This document shows, piece after piece, positions 25,501 through 36,597 of a DNA stretch of 64,000 bases. The notes beneath the pieces were generated by a model. It did no database searches, had not been told where the DNA came from, and saw only the letters and a list, made by a program, of their open reading frames with translations. Each line of letters opens with the position of its first letter. Position 1 is the stretch's first letter. The DNA lies in contig CACVBU010000567.1 in NCBI GenBank assembly GCA_902728285.1, positions 124,001-188,000 on the forward strand. The letters run 5' to 3'. Source of the stretch: Clytia hemisphaerica (Eukaryota; Cnidaria; Hydrozoa; Leptothecata; Clytiidae). Made by a program: the position numbers and the translations under genes.

Positions 25501-28500
25501 TTATTCTCAGTTTCTGTCAAACTTGAACCCAGTTCCCCTTTGTTCGCTTTTCACATTTCTTATAGCACTATAGCACTCACGATTGTATCATGTGTTGCAA
25601 TATGCTCTGGGTACGGAGTTGAGTGTCTGCGTTAAACGCAGGTATAATCTCCTATAATCTCCTATGTAACATTTTCCACTTCTAAGATAGATTCGCTATT
25701 TTCTTCTCTTCTCGTCCATTATTGTATGTCAAACTCGAACTCAGTTCCTTTGTTCGTTTATGATTCTGATAGCGCTCACGATCATATCACAGGTACACTC
25801 TGGGTACGAAATTGAGCCTCTGTGTGTAAAAAATTAAATTGACAGCCGAATACGTTGCTCAAATTCGACTTTGTCTATTTTTTAGATGTAAAAAAGTAAA
25901 TGCGAATCTTTTTCTTCATATAGGTTGGTCAGAAAAAGCAACCAGTACAGTACACTCTTTTATCGAATATAATCTCACAAAACCTTCTGCAGCGCTTATT
26001 AATGACAACAAGAAAAGAGATGAATTTCAAAGATACTTTGATGACACTGGTGTCAGGTAATTTTTTTAACTAAATTTGGGCGAAAAATCGATTCTTACGG
26101 TGCATTTTCTTGAAAATTTTTGTCCATTTCAAGTGAAAAAATGGTCAGATTTTCCAAAATTTTACCCGAAAAGCGTCGTTTTTCTAACTTTTGACTCCCT
26201 TAAGGCCGGTGACCACTTTCGTGCGAAGCGCCCGAAAGATTTTTTCTTAGCCGTTTTTGCCTGAAGAAAAGATTACGTCATAAAAAAGTTTCGCGCGAAC
26301 AAAAAAAAAGTTGAAGGAAGTTAAACTTTTTTCAACCGTTACGTCAATTTTGACCAATGGAATTGCTTCTTTTTTTAATCAACCAATGACGTTACAAATA
26401 ACGTGAAAAGTTTCGCGCGCTTCGCGCGAAAGTGGACACCGGCCTTTACAGTGAACTCCCTACACATTTTTGCTCATTTCGTTCCGTACAGTGCGCTTTG
26501 GAAACCCTTGGGGCCACACCTACACCAGGTCGGTACTTTCAGCAATCTTCTCCGGGTGCTCGTCCGAAAATTTCATCCCAACAAATGTTTTTGTGGTGAA
26601 TTTAACTAAAGGGAAGTCCCTCGTTGGTTTAAATTTGTATTTAATTATTTTACTCATTCCGTTAGGCTTGGGGAAGAGGGCTATGTTTCGTGGGAGAATT
26701 ACATGAAGCAACAAGGTGTTCATTTCCCGGACAAAGATGTAGAAATCACGATATCCGGTATCGGACATCAACCTAAGACCAAGAATGTTTCTTTTAAAGA
26801 AATCTTAAAACAAGTCAAACAGGGACTATCTAATGAGGGAGAAGACAACAAACCTCAAAAGAATGAGTACTGGACCCGACTTGAGCTGACGCGCATGCGT
26901 GAGGAATGTTTCAGTTACCATGGTGATATAGAAGAATGTGAAGATACGGAGCGGGTTGTGTTGTTCGATGATTTATCGCTCGTTTGTTTTTCACTTGAAA
27001 GTGAGGCTGTTGTTTTCCAAATCGTTTTAACGTATTTGTTATTGTTTGGTGTATCCATACCAAAGTCTCGATATCACAAGAACCTTTTTAAACATTCTTG
27101 CAAGTTTTTAAAGATAATCGAGTCTGGATCGAAATGCTTTTGCCATTCAAGTGATTTTTGTGATTTCGTGAATATCGAGGGAACTGATTTTAAGGACCAT
27201 TTGTACTTCTTGAGGACGTTTATTACTCATTTGTTAAAATTGTTCAAAGACTTGACAATTTTGCAAACTCTTTCCACCGTATGGTTTCACATGGAAAGCA
27301 TATTATTTCGGGAATCTTTCGAAGACGTTTCTACTGAACTTGATAAACGCTATTGGAAGGAAATGCGAAAATTCTTGAAAAGTTTGTTAAAGTTACCGTT
27401 CAATCGAAGCTTTGTACCAATTTGGACTATGTATGCGATGTACGAATGGCAGATTGGAAATAGTGAAGACGCTGAAAAGATCTACACCACGGCGATTCAA
27501 CTTTCACGGCTGAATGATAGCGAAGCTGACACATCAAATGCATTGATATTAAGGTAGATTGTCTTTGTTGTTTTATTTTTTATTTTCTTATTTTTTTTCA
27601 ATTTGCTTTCTTTCTTGGCACTTATGACATAATCCTTTATACATAAACACCTGAACAACATCAGATGTAACTTCGGGTGTTTCCATAAAAGAAGAAGACT
27701 ATCAAAAATCATTAGACAACAGACTGATAACATTAGGCCCTTAGGCTCTCAGCCTTGTTCCAATCAAACTACTTGAAAATATTTATAAAAAACTTAACTG
27801 TTCTCAATTGATAATGTTAAGCTTGAATTTTCTTTAGATCATTGATCAATCTATTCATCTCGTCCCATCACAAAAACGTATCTACCGAACGATCAAGAAT
27901 ACTCAACCTCTTTTGTCTATTTTACGGACCAACCTTAAAAGAACAATTGCATTTAAACGAACAATCACCAACTATAAATTCACTGACCATGTTCAAAATC
28001 TCACGTCATTTAAGTGAACATTTCGAAAACCTACTCGCAACTGATTTTACGGTATGGAAGGCTTTCGAAAATGATTTTCTATCCATTTACGTCACATTTG
28101 TTTACTTTTACGCCGATTTTGGTGTATTTACGGATACACTTGATCAGATTCTTAACAAATACGAGAAATCCAATTCTGGTTTTGATTACCCTGATCCTTT
28201 GGTATACGGTATGCTCTTAATGAGAGAATATAACGAGTTAAATGTCGGACAGTTTCGGACATACTCCACCTACCTCGAACGCTGCTTCAAAATGTTCCCA
28301 GGGAATGGTGTCATCTTCAAATTTTTTATGGATGCTAATAAAGTTGGTGTCAATACACTGAACGTTCGAAAGATGTTTGATCAATGTACCAAAGATCGTC
28401 AAGACATAACACCATGGTTGAATTATATTGGATATGAACAGCAAAGATTATTGATCACTAGCACTGTAGGAGCGGATCATCAGGTTTGTAAATTAATTCG

Positions 28501-31500
28501 TCTGTCTGGGTGTTTGCCCCTCCTCGCAATGGTCTTTTCCAGAAAAAAAATTTTACCCCCACTGTTGAGGATATTGATTTTTCGAAGTATTGAACCCCCT
28601 GGATATCCCACTTTGCTAGTAAAGACCCCCTGAATATCCACTCTTAAAAATATGCTCAACCCCCTGGATATCCTCTCTTATGAAGATTCTTACCCCTGGA
28701 TTTCGTATTTTTTACTTGAAAAGACACTTAACCCCTGGATATCCGCTCCCTTGTAGATATTTAACCCCCTGGATATTCACTTTGAACAAAAATCGTTAAC
28801 CGATATCCGATACCCTTAACAGGGGGGGCACGGACTATTTCTGGAAAAGCCCAATACACGGGTTTCGAATTAAATCTGGCGCGAGAGAAAAAATCAAGTA
28901 AACTAGTCATAGCTTTCACTAAATGCCCCCACAGAAAGGTCATGTAATGCAGTTATAAAGCTTTTAATGCTTTAAAAATTAAAGCATAAAGAAAAATCAG
29001 GAATAATTGATTGATTTAATTAATTATTGATTGATTGAAAAAAAATCCTTGAAGAATTCATGCAGCTTGACAATTTAATAAAATTCAAGGAAAAGCTGGA
29101 AAAGCTTCTCAAAAACATATTTCAAAAATCATGGTATCATTATCTTACTGACTTTCACATCTCCTTGTTTGTTTGTTTTTTCTTACAAAAATATATGTCA
29201 TGATCATTCACTAAATTGACCTTTTCCGATAATGCTGCAGACATCTTAGATTGTAGGCAAAATATATAGCGGTGCGGTGAATAAATCAACAAGGTAACCA
29301 ATCAGAAATAGCTTGTTTATTTTTCATTGGCTGCTATATATTTCAACAACTTTCTATTGCTACTTTGCCTAATAAACAATAGTAAGATGATAAGATGATA
29401 CTGCGTACAAAATTTATCAAAAAGTTCTGCGCCATCTGAAATAGACCAATCCTAGTTAAGGCCCGGGTTCCACTTGTGTACGCTGTGATTGCAGTCAAAA
29501 GAAAAATTGTCATTGTGGTCCATTCAGGCGTACAGTCGAAAAGTTGAAATGTGCCTAATTTTTTTTCAAGTGCATAGTACTTTTTCATGATGCAATCTTT
29601 TCTCCAAGCTAAAAGGATTGAAGCCATTAAGATATGATTGCAGCGCAGACAATGAAGAGACGGGCCTTCAGGAAACTAGACTTTTTGAGTTTTTAGCTAT
29701 ATACTCTCACTTTATGGTGTTCCTGTATGACTGTCTGTGTGCCTACTCTAACCACCGTTAAATGCCTTAACTTGGAAAGCTAGAATTGGAGCTATTTCAA
29801 CAAACCCCTAGAGCGTAAGTTATTTAGGCTATGGGGCCATCCATACACATACAGTACGTACGCAATGAAGGGGGAGAGGGGGTTTAGAAAAAGCGTACAT
29901 CTATTGTTTAAATGCCATCATTTCTATTGTTCTCTGCGTACAAGGGGGGAGGGGGTATCAAATTTTTGGAAAATCTTTGCGTACGTACTATATGGACTAT
30001 ATGGACTATCACAACTGCATGAAAAAGTGGAACGTGCGCATGCAAAGTTAAACGAATGTAAACAAACTTTTTTCAGGCTTTTGAAATAGATTTACCACAC
30101 AAACAGTGAAAACACTCTTAAGTGAGGTAAATCTATTTTGAAGACCAAAAAAAAAATATTGATTGACATTCAAACACATTCAACCACTTTTGGATTCAAC
30201 TTTACTCATGTGCACATTCAACTTTTTTTGTACTTTGCCGGTATCTTGTTTTACCAAGTTAAGAAGAACTTTCTCGAGTTACGACCATATGATGGTCTTT
30301 AAAGCTCAAGAAGCTCTATAAACAATAAAGCTAGTTATTAATATAATAACAGACATAAAGATAAATTACAGTTTGAACAAAAATATCAAATGTACATTTG
30401 AAAACTTTGGCAAACTTCTTTAAAGATTCCAGAAAAAGCATTGAAATCATTGCTGAAATGAACTTCTGACTAAATTACAGTATTTAGTATTCAGTTTGAA
30501 AGACAAGAAACAAAATTTAACATACAAAACACTTTTTCCAGTTAATGAATCAGCTCATCATCATAACCAGTCTGCCATTTTGTTTGTTTTGATTTGCACA
30601 AGTAATTCGTGTTATGGTGTAATCACTATACTTTTTCTATATTTGCATTTATAACACTCGCTTCAGCTTTTCAATGCTAAATCGAAACTAATAAAATGTA
30701 ATACGCAATAATGGTAATAGCATATAACGTAATATGAAAATATGTATAACATCTACCGATGTATAATTTACCGCCATATTTTCGCGGAACACTTAATTGG
30801 CCGGAAAGCCGATTACGACGCAAACACAAAAACAAAAACAATTCGCAAAAAATCGAGATTCCAGTCCAATATATTGCGTGAAGCTATGAGTGCCTCCTCA
30901 GTCGCTGCGCTCCTTGCGGGGGCAATAAAAGGAGCGATAAGGGGAAATGCCTTATAAAAGGTTGATAGATTTCCTTTCTTCTCTTTTGAAAGCCAGGTGT
31001 TCATTCAAAAGATGTTTTTCTATTTTAAATTCAATAAAAGAAATATGATTAAACGATTGACTTTTTATTTTAATGTTTTTTGTTTTCATAATGACCCATA
31101 AAGTCTGTCAAAATGGAAAAATGAGCTAAAATTGCTTGATACACGGCCAATTTTCGTTCTGTTTACTTGATATTTTTCGTGCAAATTTACATGGGATCAA
31201 AGCTAAAGCTAAGCAAAAATTTAATTCGAAACCCGTGTATTCTCTCTCCCTTTAATGAATCATTTCTCTTATATAGATAATTTTCACCGTTTGATCGGAG
31301 TACCATGGTTGGGTTAGTTTTATAGGAATTTCAATACAGTCAACCTTTTCTCTCTAATTCGAACCTCTATTATTCAAAATTTCGATCAACCTTGGTCCCC
31401 CTCAGCTGGAAGGTAGTGTATGTAAAATGCTCTCTGAAATTTCTCTAATTGTGCTATTTCAGAAAAAGTTTGTACCCCCTCAGTTGTTGAGGAGATCTTT

Positions 31501-34374
31501 TTTTGGGAAAAGTACTCCCTGGATTTCTTCTTCAATTTTTCAAAACATCCTTGGATTCTTTTCTCATTTTTGGACCACCCTGTATTTTATTGACCAATCT
31601 GGTTTTTCAACCTCATTTTACTGACCCCCCTGGATTTTCCATCTAATTTTACACTCGAAAAACCAGACCTCCTCCCGCCTTGAATTTTTATTTTCCAGAC
31701 CCCCTTTGAAGTCACACCTCCTCAACATAGTAGATACAGACTATTTCTGGAATAACCCATTTGAAGAAAAGTCTTTTTAGTCCCCTTGAATATCCAATAA
31801 TGTAAAAATATTTAATTTGGTGTAATTGTTAATTTTGCAATGTGGTCTTTAGAATGCAGATTGACATACAGTACTCAGTATCTACAAGTCTTTTGAATTG
31901 TGCTTTTATCAATCATTTTGTTCAGGTCAACTTTGAGATTTTGGAATCGAGGACAAGTTCACACCATCGAATCTGTTCAATCTACCAACGCCTACTAAAG
32001 ACAAACAACTTTTCAAGTTGCTCTCAACTCTGGCAAGACTATATGTCCTTCTATCTGATGAATAAGAATCTGAAAAAAGCAAAAGATGTTATGTATACGT
32101 CTCTTAGAAATTGCCCTGCTAGTAAGGTAGGTACTTCAGATGTATAGTTGCTTTTTCAACTCGACTCCTCGCTTAGCGAGTAATGGACTTTTTGGACCTA
32201 CCCCGGTGGGGTGGAGCTCCTATAAATTAACCCATGTTCGTTAGTTAGTTAGTTCGTTCGTTCGTTAGTTACCAGCTTTTCTCGAGATTGGCTCATTAGT
32301 TTTTTCTGATTTTTGGCACAAAGGTGCATGACCGTAAACCCTCGAATGTGACGGAGCCCGATTTTCGAAAAAAAAATTTTTCCGGCCGGTAGAACCGGAA
32401 ATGTCCCGAAAAAAGCGGTTTTTTGAGATTTTCTCGAGATTTTATCACTAGTTTTTTGCGAGTTTTTGCACATAGATGCACATTAGTACTGCCGAAAAGG
32501 TGTCGGAAACCGTTTGCCGAAAAAAAATTTTTTCCGGTCTGTAGAACCGGAAATGTGCCGGAAATCGTCGTTTTTTCACATTTCCGTCACATTTTTTCAA
32601 CTTATTTAATTGTTTCTTTACAGAAAAATGTTCTTTATGATGATGCCCAAAACTTAGCATCGTTTTATTTCCAAAAAAATCATCCTTTGAATCCGGAAGT
32701 CCTTAAAAATCGCCGGAACAGCCGAAAACCGGCGTAAAACGGTTTTCCTTCATTTTTTCAACTTATACACGACAGATTTTCATGATTTTTTGCACAATGA
32801 TGTAAAATGGCAATGCCCAAAATGTGACAGAGCCCAATTTTTGAAAAAAATATTTTTCCGGCCGGTAGAACCGGAAATGTCCCGAAAAAAGCGGTTTTTT
32901 GAGATTTTCTCAAGATTTTATCATTAGTTTTTTGCGATTTTTTGCACATAGATGCACATTAGTACTGCCGAAAAGGTGTCGAAAACCGTTTGCCGAAAAA
33001 ATTTTTTCCGGTCTGTAGAACCGGAAATGTGCCGGAAATCGTCGTTTTTTCACATTTCCGTCACATTTTTTCAACTTATTTAATTGTTTCTTTACAAAAA
33101 AATGTTCTTTATGATGATGCCCAAAACTTAGCATCGTTTGATTACCAAAAAAAATCATCCTTTGAATCCGGAACTCCTTAAAAATCGCCGGAACAGCCGA
33201 AAACCGGCGTAAAACGGTTTTCCTTCAATTTTTCAACTTATACTCGACAGATTTTCATGATTTTTTGCACAATGATGTAAAATGGCAATGCCCAAAATGT
33301 GACAGAGCCCAATTTTCGAAAAAGAAATTTTTCCGGCCGCTAGAACCGGAAATGCCCCGAAAAAAGCGGTTTTTTGAGATTTCTCATTAGTTTTTTGCGA
33401 TTTTTTGCACATAGATGTGCCGGAAATCGTCGTTTTTTTCACATTTCCGTCACATTTTTTCAACTTATTTAATTGTTTCTTTACAGAAAAATGTTCTTCA
33501 TGATGATGCCCAAAACTTAGCATTGTTTGATTTCCAAAAAAATCATCCTTTGAATCCGGAACTCCTTAAAAATTATTTCTTATTCAAAAGTAGTTTTCAA
33601 TTGTGTTGATAGTTTCTCCCAATAGATATGCTTTCATTTTTCTTAATTTTTTTGTATTTTGACCAGTTATGTCTTATGTGGTTCATTGTTTCAATGTTCT
33701 TTGATTAGTTTTGATAACCAGGTAGGTCCATAAAAGTATCACTTGTTCTCCTCAAGATAATGTTCAGCCTTCGCCTTGGTGGAGTATTATACCTTATTGG
33801 CCAAAACTCAGTCGGCCCTAAGTGACTAAATTTTGGCCTTGTGACTTGACTTAGGGCCGACTAAAATTTGGGCCTACTAAAATTAAGGCCGGCTAAGTTT
33901 TTGGCTGATAAGGTATATTAGAGCTCCCGAACCTACCCTAGGATGTATCATATTTTTCATACGCGCATTTGTACAAATGGAAGACCCGAAAACTGGTTAT
34001 GAAAAACCACAAGTCGGAGGCCCATTTTAAAGGGAATTTGGGAACGTGGATAGACAGTTTGATCCTAGTTAGAATTAATTTCTCACCGTTCTCTTAGCGA
34101 ATAATGGGTTTTTTCCAGAAAAAGTACGTGCCCCTCATTCCATGTTTAGGATATCGGATATCCAAAGGATTCAATACTCTTTGGATATCCAGTCTTTAGG
34201 ACCTTACATATACTGAGTGAAAAAAGAAACACTTGGCTTTCTTTTTTGTAGGATTTGTACTTGTTTGGGATGAAAGAGTTGAAGAATTTCCAAGAACTGT
34301 ATGATTTGATGATGGAAAAAGAACTTCGTGTCAAAGTGATCACTGAAGAACTTGAAGTCTTGTTGGAAGAGTAG
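19502..34374 (+). CDS. NRDE2: NRDE2, nuclear exosome regulator
   Basis: Orthologue of NRDE2, a HAT-repeat protein of nuclear speckles that binds the helicase MTR4 and restrains exosome recruitment; related fungal proteins act in nuclear RNA silencing and mRNA surveillance. Exons: 19502-19769, 22736-23109, 23713-24495, 25298-25439, 25924-26056, 26666-27553, 27838-28483, 31926-32126 and 34252-34374. All phases match, giving about 1185 residues. Seen: an in-frame stop upstream of the ATG; an N-terminal LFPS motif; a Lys/Arg-rich block at about 145-210; then NTIWLEDTKL...YGSLYKKDIA, matching the conserved NRDE2 entry motif. HAT-like helical repeats with spaced Trp residues fill the rest, including ERVVLFDDL in exon 6. 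The C-terminal MEKELRV...EELEVLLEE closely follows vertebrate NRDE2. Only the introns are invaded by transposons. AATAAA at 34379 overlaps the stop region almost immediately; another lies at 34944. Confidence 0.95.
21110..21250. mobile_element. Palindromic MITE in NRDE2 intron 1
   Basis: 'tgaggttaagcata' and 'atcacgacgacggacgaaaa' on the left are mirrored by 'ttttcgttcgtcgtcgtgat' and 'acttaacctca' on the right. About 140 bp, non-coding. Confidence 0.6.
21574..22690. mobile_element. GGACCTACC-ended element, copy 1
   Basis: Begins GGACCTACCTCCGGGTACCC, a near-perfect hairpin with the following 'cggtggaggtcc'; then a (CCGTTCGT)n microsatellite. It ends 'aggtaggtccattcagcatg' plus 'tagcttgttta'. 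The interior holds about two diverged units with repeated 'ccggccgaaaatgccggaaa'. The same architecture occurs at 24814-25164 and 32194-33729, so three copies sit in this one gene. Its right end is 45 nt from the start of NRDE2 exon 2. Superfamily unknown; no transposase seen. Confidence 0.65.
23252..23424. mobile_element. Palindromic MITE in NRDE2 intron 2
   Basis: 'aacctcgttccctgtgc' is mirrored imperfectly by 'gatggacggggacgaggtt', and an inner 'gcttactgat' by 'atcagtaat'. About 170 bp. A similar 'aacctcgtccccgtgtatt' end is visible near 46741. Confidence 0.45.
24814..25164. mobile_element. GGACCTACC-ended element, short copy 2
   Basis: Same left end, TTCG microsatellite and right end (GGTAGGTCCATTCAGTATGT) as the copy at 21574, but internally reduced to about 350 bp. 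It sits in NRDE2 intron 3, about 130 bp before exon 4. Confidence 0.6.
25436..25835 (+). repeat. Two-copy tandem duplication carrying a splice donor
   Basis: A unit of about 200 bp starting at the exon 4 donor (GCAG|gtataatctcc) is repeated at 25638 with the donor sequence intact. Both copies share 'tgtcaaac', 'ttcctttgttcg' and 'ctctgggtacg' motifs. The second donor lies 202 nt downstream of the first. Confidence 0.65.
26201..26448. mobile_element. Palindromic MITE with TAAGGCCGGTG ends
   Basis: TAAGGCCGGTGACCACTTTC at the left, followed by 'gcgaagcgc', is mirrored by 'gcgcgaaagtggacaccggc' plus 'cttta' at the right. About 248 bp in NRDE2 intron 5, with no coding potential. Confidence 0.65.
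28530..28853. mobile_element. 'Pyrimidine/GGATAT' MITE with tandem interior
   Basis: 'tttccagaaaaaaaatttta' at the left is mirrored by 'cggactatttctggaaaa' at the right. The interior is about six decayed copies of a unit containing 'aaccccctggatatcc'. Related copies at 31453-31759, about 34110-34200 and 60650-60990. Confidence 0.5.
29833..30008. mobile_element. GTACGTACGC-type inverted-repeat element
   Basis: 'ggccatccatacacatacag' then 'tacgtacgcaa...ggggga' on the left and '...gggggag...gcgtacgtac' on the right form imperfect inverted ends. A remnant of the same kind lies at 19295-19395. It sits in NRDE2 intron 7. Confidence 0.4.
30742..30957 (+). CDS. Small unrecognised ORF in NRDE2 intron 7
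   Basis: A 71-codon frame whose C-terminal half (REAMSASSVAALLAGAIKGA...) reads like an Ala-rich amphipathic helix after a Lys/Arg-rich stretch. Its base composition is less AT-rich than the surrounding intron, and AATAAA follows at about 31031. No signal peptide and no family recognised. It could be a nested small gene, a remnant of a mobile element, or chance. Confidence 0.2.
   Translation: MYNIYRCIIYRHIFAEHLIGRKADYDANTKTKTIRKKSRFQSNILREAMSASSVAALLAGAIKGAIRGNAL
31453..31759. mobile_element. 'Pyrimidine/GGAT' MITE, copy 2
   Basis: 'gctatttcagaaaaagtttg' at the left is mirrored by 'cagactatttctggaataac' at the right, with an inner 'ctcagttgttgagga' mirrored by 'tcctcaacatag'. It appears to sit inside a pogo-like remnant (31337 onward, 'ctctctaattcgaacctct'), so it is probably a nested insertion. 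Confidence 0.5.
32194..33729. mobile_element. GGACCTACC-ended element, copy 3, internally amplified
   Basis: Same ends as the copy at 21574. The interior contains three tandem units; the unit starting 'ttttttgcacaatgatgtaa' recurs about 472 bp apart (about 32790 and 33262), and the third is truncated. Dense 'ccggccggtagaaccggaaa' palindromic motifs. It lies between NRDE2 exons 8 and 9. Confidence 0.65.
33789..33918. mobile_element. Palindromic MITE in NRDE2 intron 8
   Basis: 'ataccttattggccaaaact' is mirrored by 'tttggctgataaggtat', with inner 'cagtcggccctaagt' mirrored by 'cttagggccgact'. About 130 bp. Confidence 0.5.
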
Positions 34375-34386
34375 GATAAATAAACC

Positions 34387-34518
34387 AGGCTCGGCGGTAG
34401 CAGGGAGACTTTTGAGCAATGAGATTTTTTTCTCAAATTCCTAGGGAATTTTATCTCATTTTCAGCCTGCTCATTTTCAGCCTCCCCACTTTTACGGTTG
34501 TTCCGCCGGGCCTGAAAA
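34387..34518. mobile_element. Inverted-repeat element just after NRDE2
   Basis: 'ccaggctcggcggtagcagg' is mirrored imperfectly by 'cggttgttccgccgggcctg'. It starts 13 nt after the NRDE2 stop codon, so it lies in or just beyond the 3' UTR. Confidence 0.45.
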
Positions 34519-35264
34519 CATAAATTGCAAGAAATGAAATTGGACTTGACTGAAAGTAGACAAGTTAATATTGAGTTGGATTGGAATCAGGCTTTTTACA
34601 TCCAGAATTATATTACACCAAGTCACACAGATGGAATTAAAAAGTAACAGAGATTTAAATTAATTTTGAATTATTATCACTGAACAACTGGTTTACTAAA
34701 TACAAGTTCCAAATCATGAATGTGTCTCTATATGTTACACATCCTCTAGGTGTTTTTTTTTGGTGTACCTTTGTCACATTTCATTGTTTTTGTTTTGGAT
34801 TACTACTTAAAAACTTACCCTTTAATAAGGTTGGAAAAATTGTTAATTTCAATTTCCAGATTTCTCTCCAAATGTTTGTGGGAAAAGTATAGAAACAATC
34901 AAATTATTCACCTCTCGGATGATAAAGTATTGAGTTTTAAATCAATAAAAAGTGAACGTAAGTAATAAACTTCACCTTAACCTGAGATCAGATCGCCATC
35001 GTTTCCTGTACACCGCGCTGAAGGGATATGTGCAAACAAACGATCTGAGCAATATGCTATCTCGACTTTGTAAGGATCACGCTTGTTCTAAAAAGACTCG
35101 GAACAAAGTTGCGCGTGATTGTGTTTAAAAATAGGGCACCGTATTAGAAAAAAGATAAATTTTTGACAGCGCCGCACGTAACAAGATTCTTGTTATAGGC
35201 CATTTCACCCAAGATGCACCGCGACTGTGAAATGGCCTATAGATTGACTATTTTCCTTAGATAA

Positions 35265-35600
35265 TTTTCATTAGCCTTCAGAGGTTTACCGTGCAAGCAA
35301 GCAAATTATGGCCATTTTTTATCAGGTTACTTCACTTCAAAGGCGCGGTAGTGTAGTGGTCATCGTTCTTGACTTCCGTGCTGGAGGTCAGGGTTTGATT
35401 CCCACTCGGTGCTGCGATTCACTTGGCAAGTGAATGTACCTTGGCCCGGGTCGACCCATACCATGTGAGGGGAATAGGGTACCATCACTCTGATACAAGA
35501 GTATGGGGAGATATGCTGGACATTGAATTTGGTGTGGTGATGGTACTCATATGTTCAGTACCTGCGAGAACGCAAGGTTCTCCCGTACTGTGCGAGTATC
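35265..35600 (+). mobile_element. tRNA-derived SINE
   Basis: The segment at 35341-35411 has a pol III box A (TAGTGTAGTGG) and box B (GGTTTGATTCC) at tRNA spacing, but no proper acceptor-stem pairing, so it is a SINE head and not a functional tRNA. A non-tRNA body with 'ttggcccgggtcgaccc' follows. A 50-bp stretch just upstream (35280-35329, '...ttaccgtgcaagcaagcaaa') recurs near 43255-43305. Confidence 0.55.
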
Positions 35601-35617
35601 ATCATCGATACAGCACG

Positions 35618-35951
35618 CCCGGGGGGGGGGGGGTACTTAGGCAAATGGAGGGTACGGTATGTGCCGCCCTTAAGGGTACCTTTTTTGGACTTCAAAAGTC
35701 CGCTAAGGGTCGGAAAAATCAGAAAATCAAATTTCAGTCCCAGTAAGGGTCGGAAAAATAGGAAAATTTCAACTTTTTACCCCCTGAAAGATCGAAATTT
35801 GGTCAAAATTGGTCAAATTAGTCCCGCTAAGGGTCGTAAAATTCCCAAAATTGTCCTTTGTTTTCTCCTTTTTAGTCCCGGTAAGGGTCCAAAGTACGAA
35901 AGTCGGGCGGCACCCCCCCCATCAGCTCGCAACCCTAGTACCCCCCCCCCC
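35618..35951. mobile_element. Poly-G-ended MITE with tandem interior
   Basis: Left end is a G run followed by 'tacttagg' and 'gtatgtgccgccc'. The right end mirrors it with 'gggcggcac...ctagtacccccc'. The interior has four to five diverged units containing 'taagggtcggaaaa'. I recall similar elements in anthozoan genomes, which is the main hint about the host. Confidence 0.55.
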
Positions 35952-36597
35952 ACTTTGCTGTGTGCTATTGTATGATTAAAGATGTTTACAATAATGCAAT
36001 ATGATCTCTAGACAAGAAAATTAATTTAAAAAAACACAAGGAATTCCTTGGTAGAATTTTTTCTCTACATATACCGTGAGTTGTTGTTGAAGGGTTGATT
36101 AAAAATGAAAGTAGTATTGGAGACATGTAAGTTTTAAACACTGGATTTGATCACTATTTTCAACATTTTGTGTATCAATAAGTGATAGATGACCATTCCA
36201 TCAAAGAGTGCTCGATGATCAGGATCAGATCTTCATACAGTGTACGAGAAGAAAACAAAAGTGACGATTTGATAAAGAAGAAACTTAAAGTACTATCATA
36301 ATTCAACACTTTGTGTAGATAAGATGCATTATAAGGGCAACAATTCTGAAAAAAATAATAAAGATTACTATCAGAAAGTGCGGACATGTGTGGCTATTCC
36401 TTCGACTGGAGGACTAATTTTTACGGCGATACCCCCTACTTGGGTTGGAGAGTGTTCGCTATGTAACTTAGAGAGAATGAAAAAGTGCCCTTTAGAAAAC
36501 CAACTTTATAATTTTTTTCCCAGCACCAAATCGACAATAATGGATCTTCTGTTTTTCACTTTAGTTATAGTGTAAAATAACAACAAACAAAAAAAAA

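Noticed and set aside
35341-35411. Functional tRNA gene
   Set aside because: Box A and box B are present, but the acceptor and anticodon stems do not pair properly, and a SINE-like body follows.
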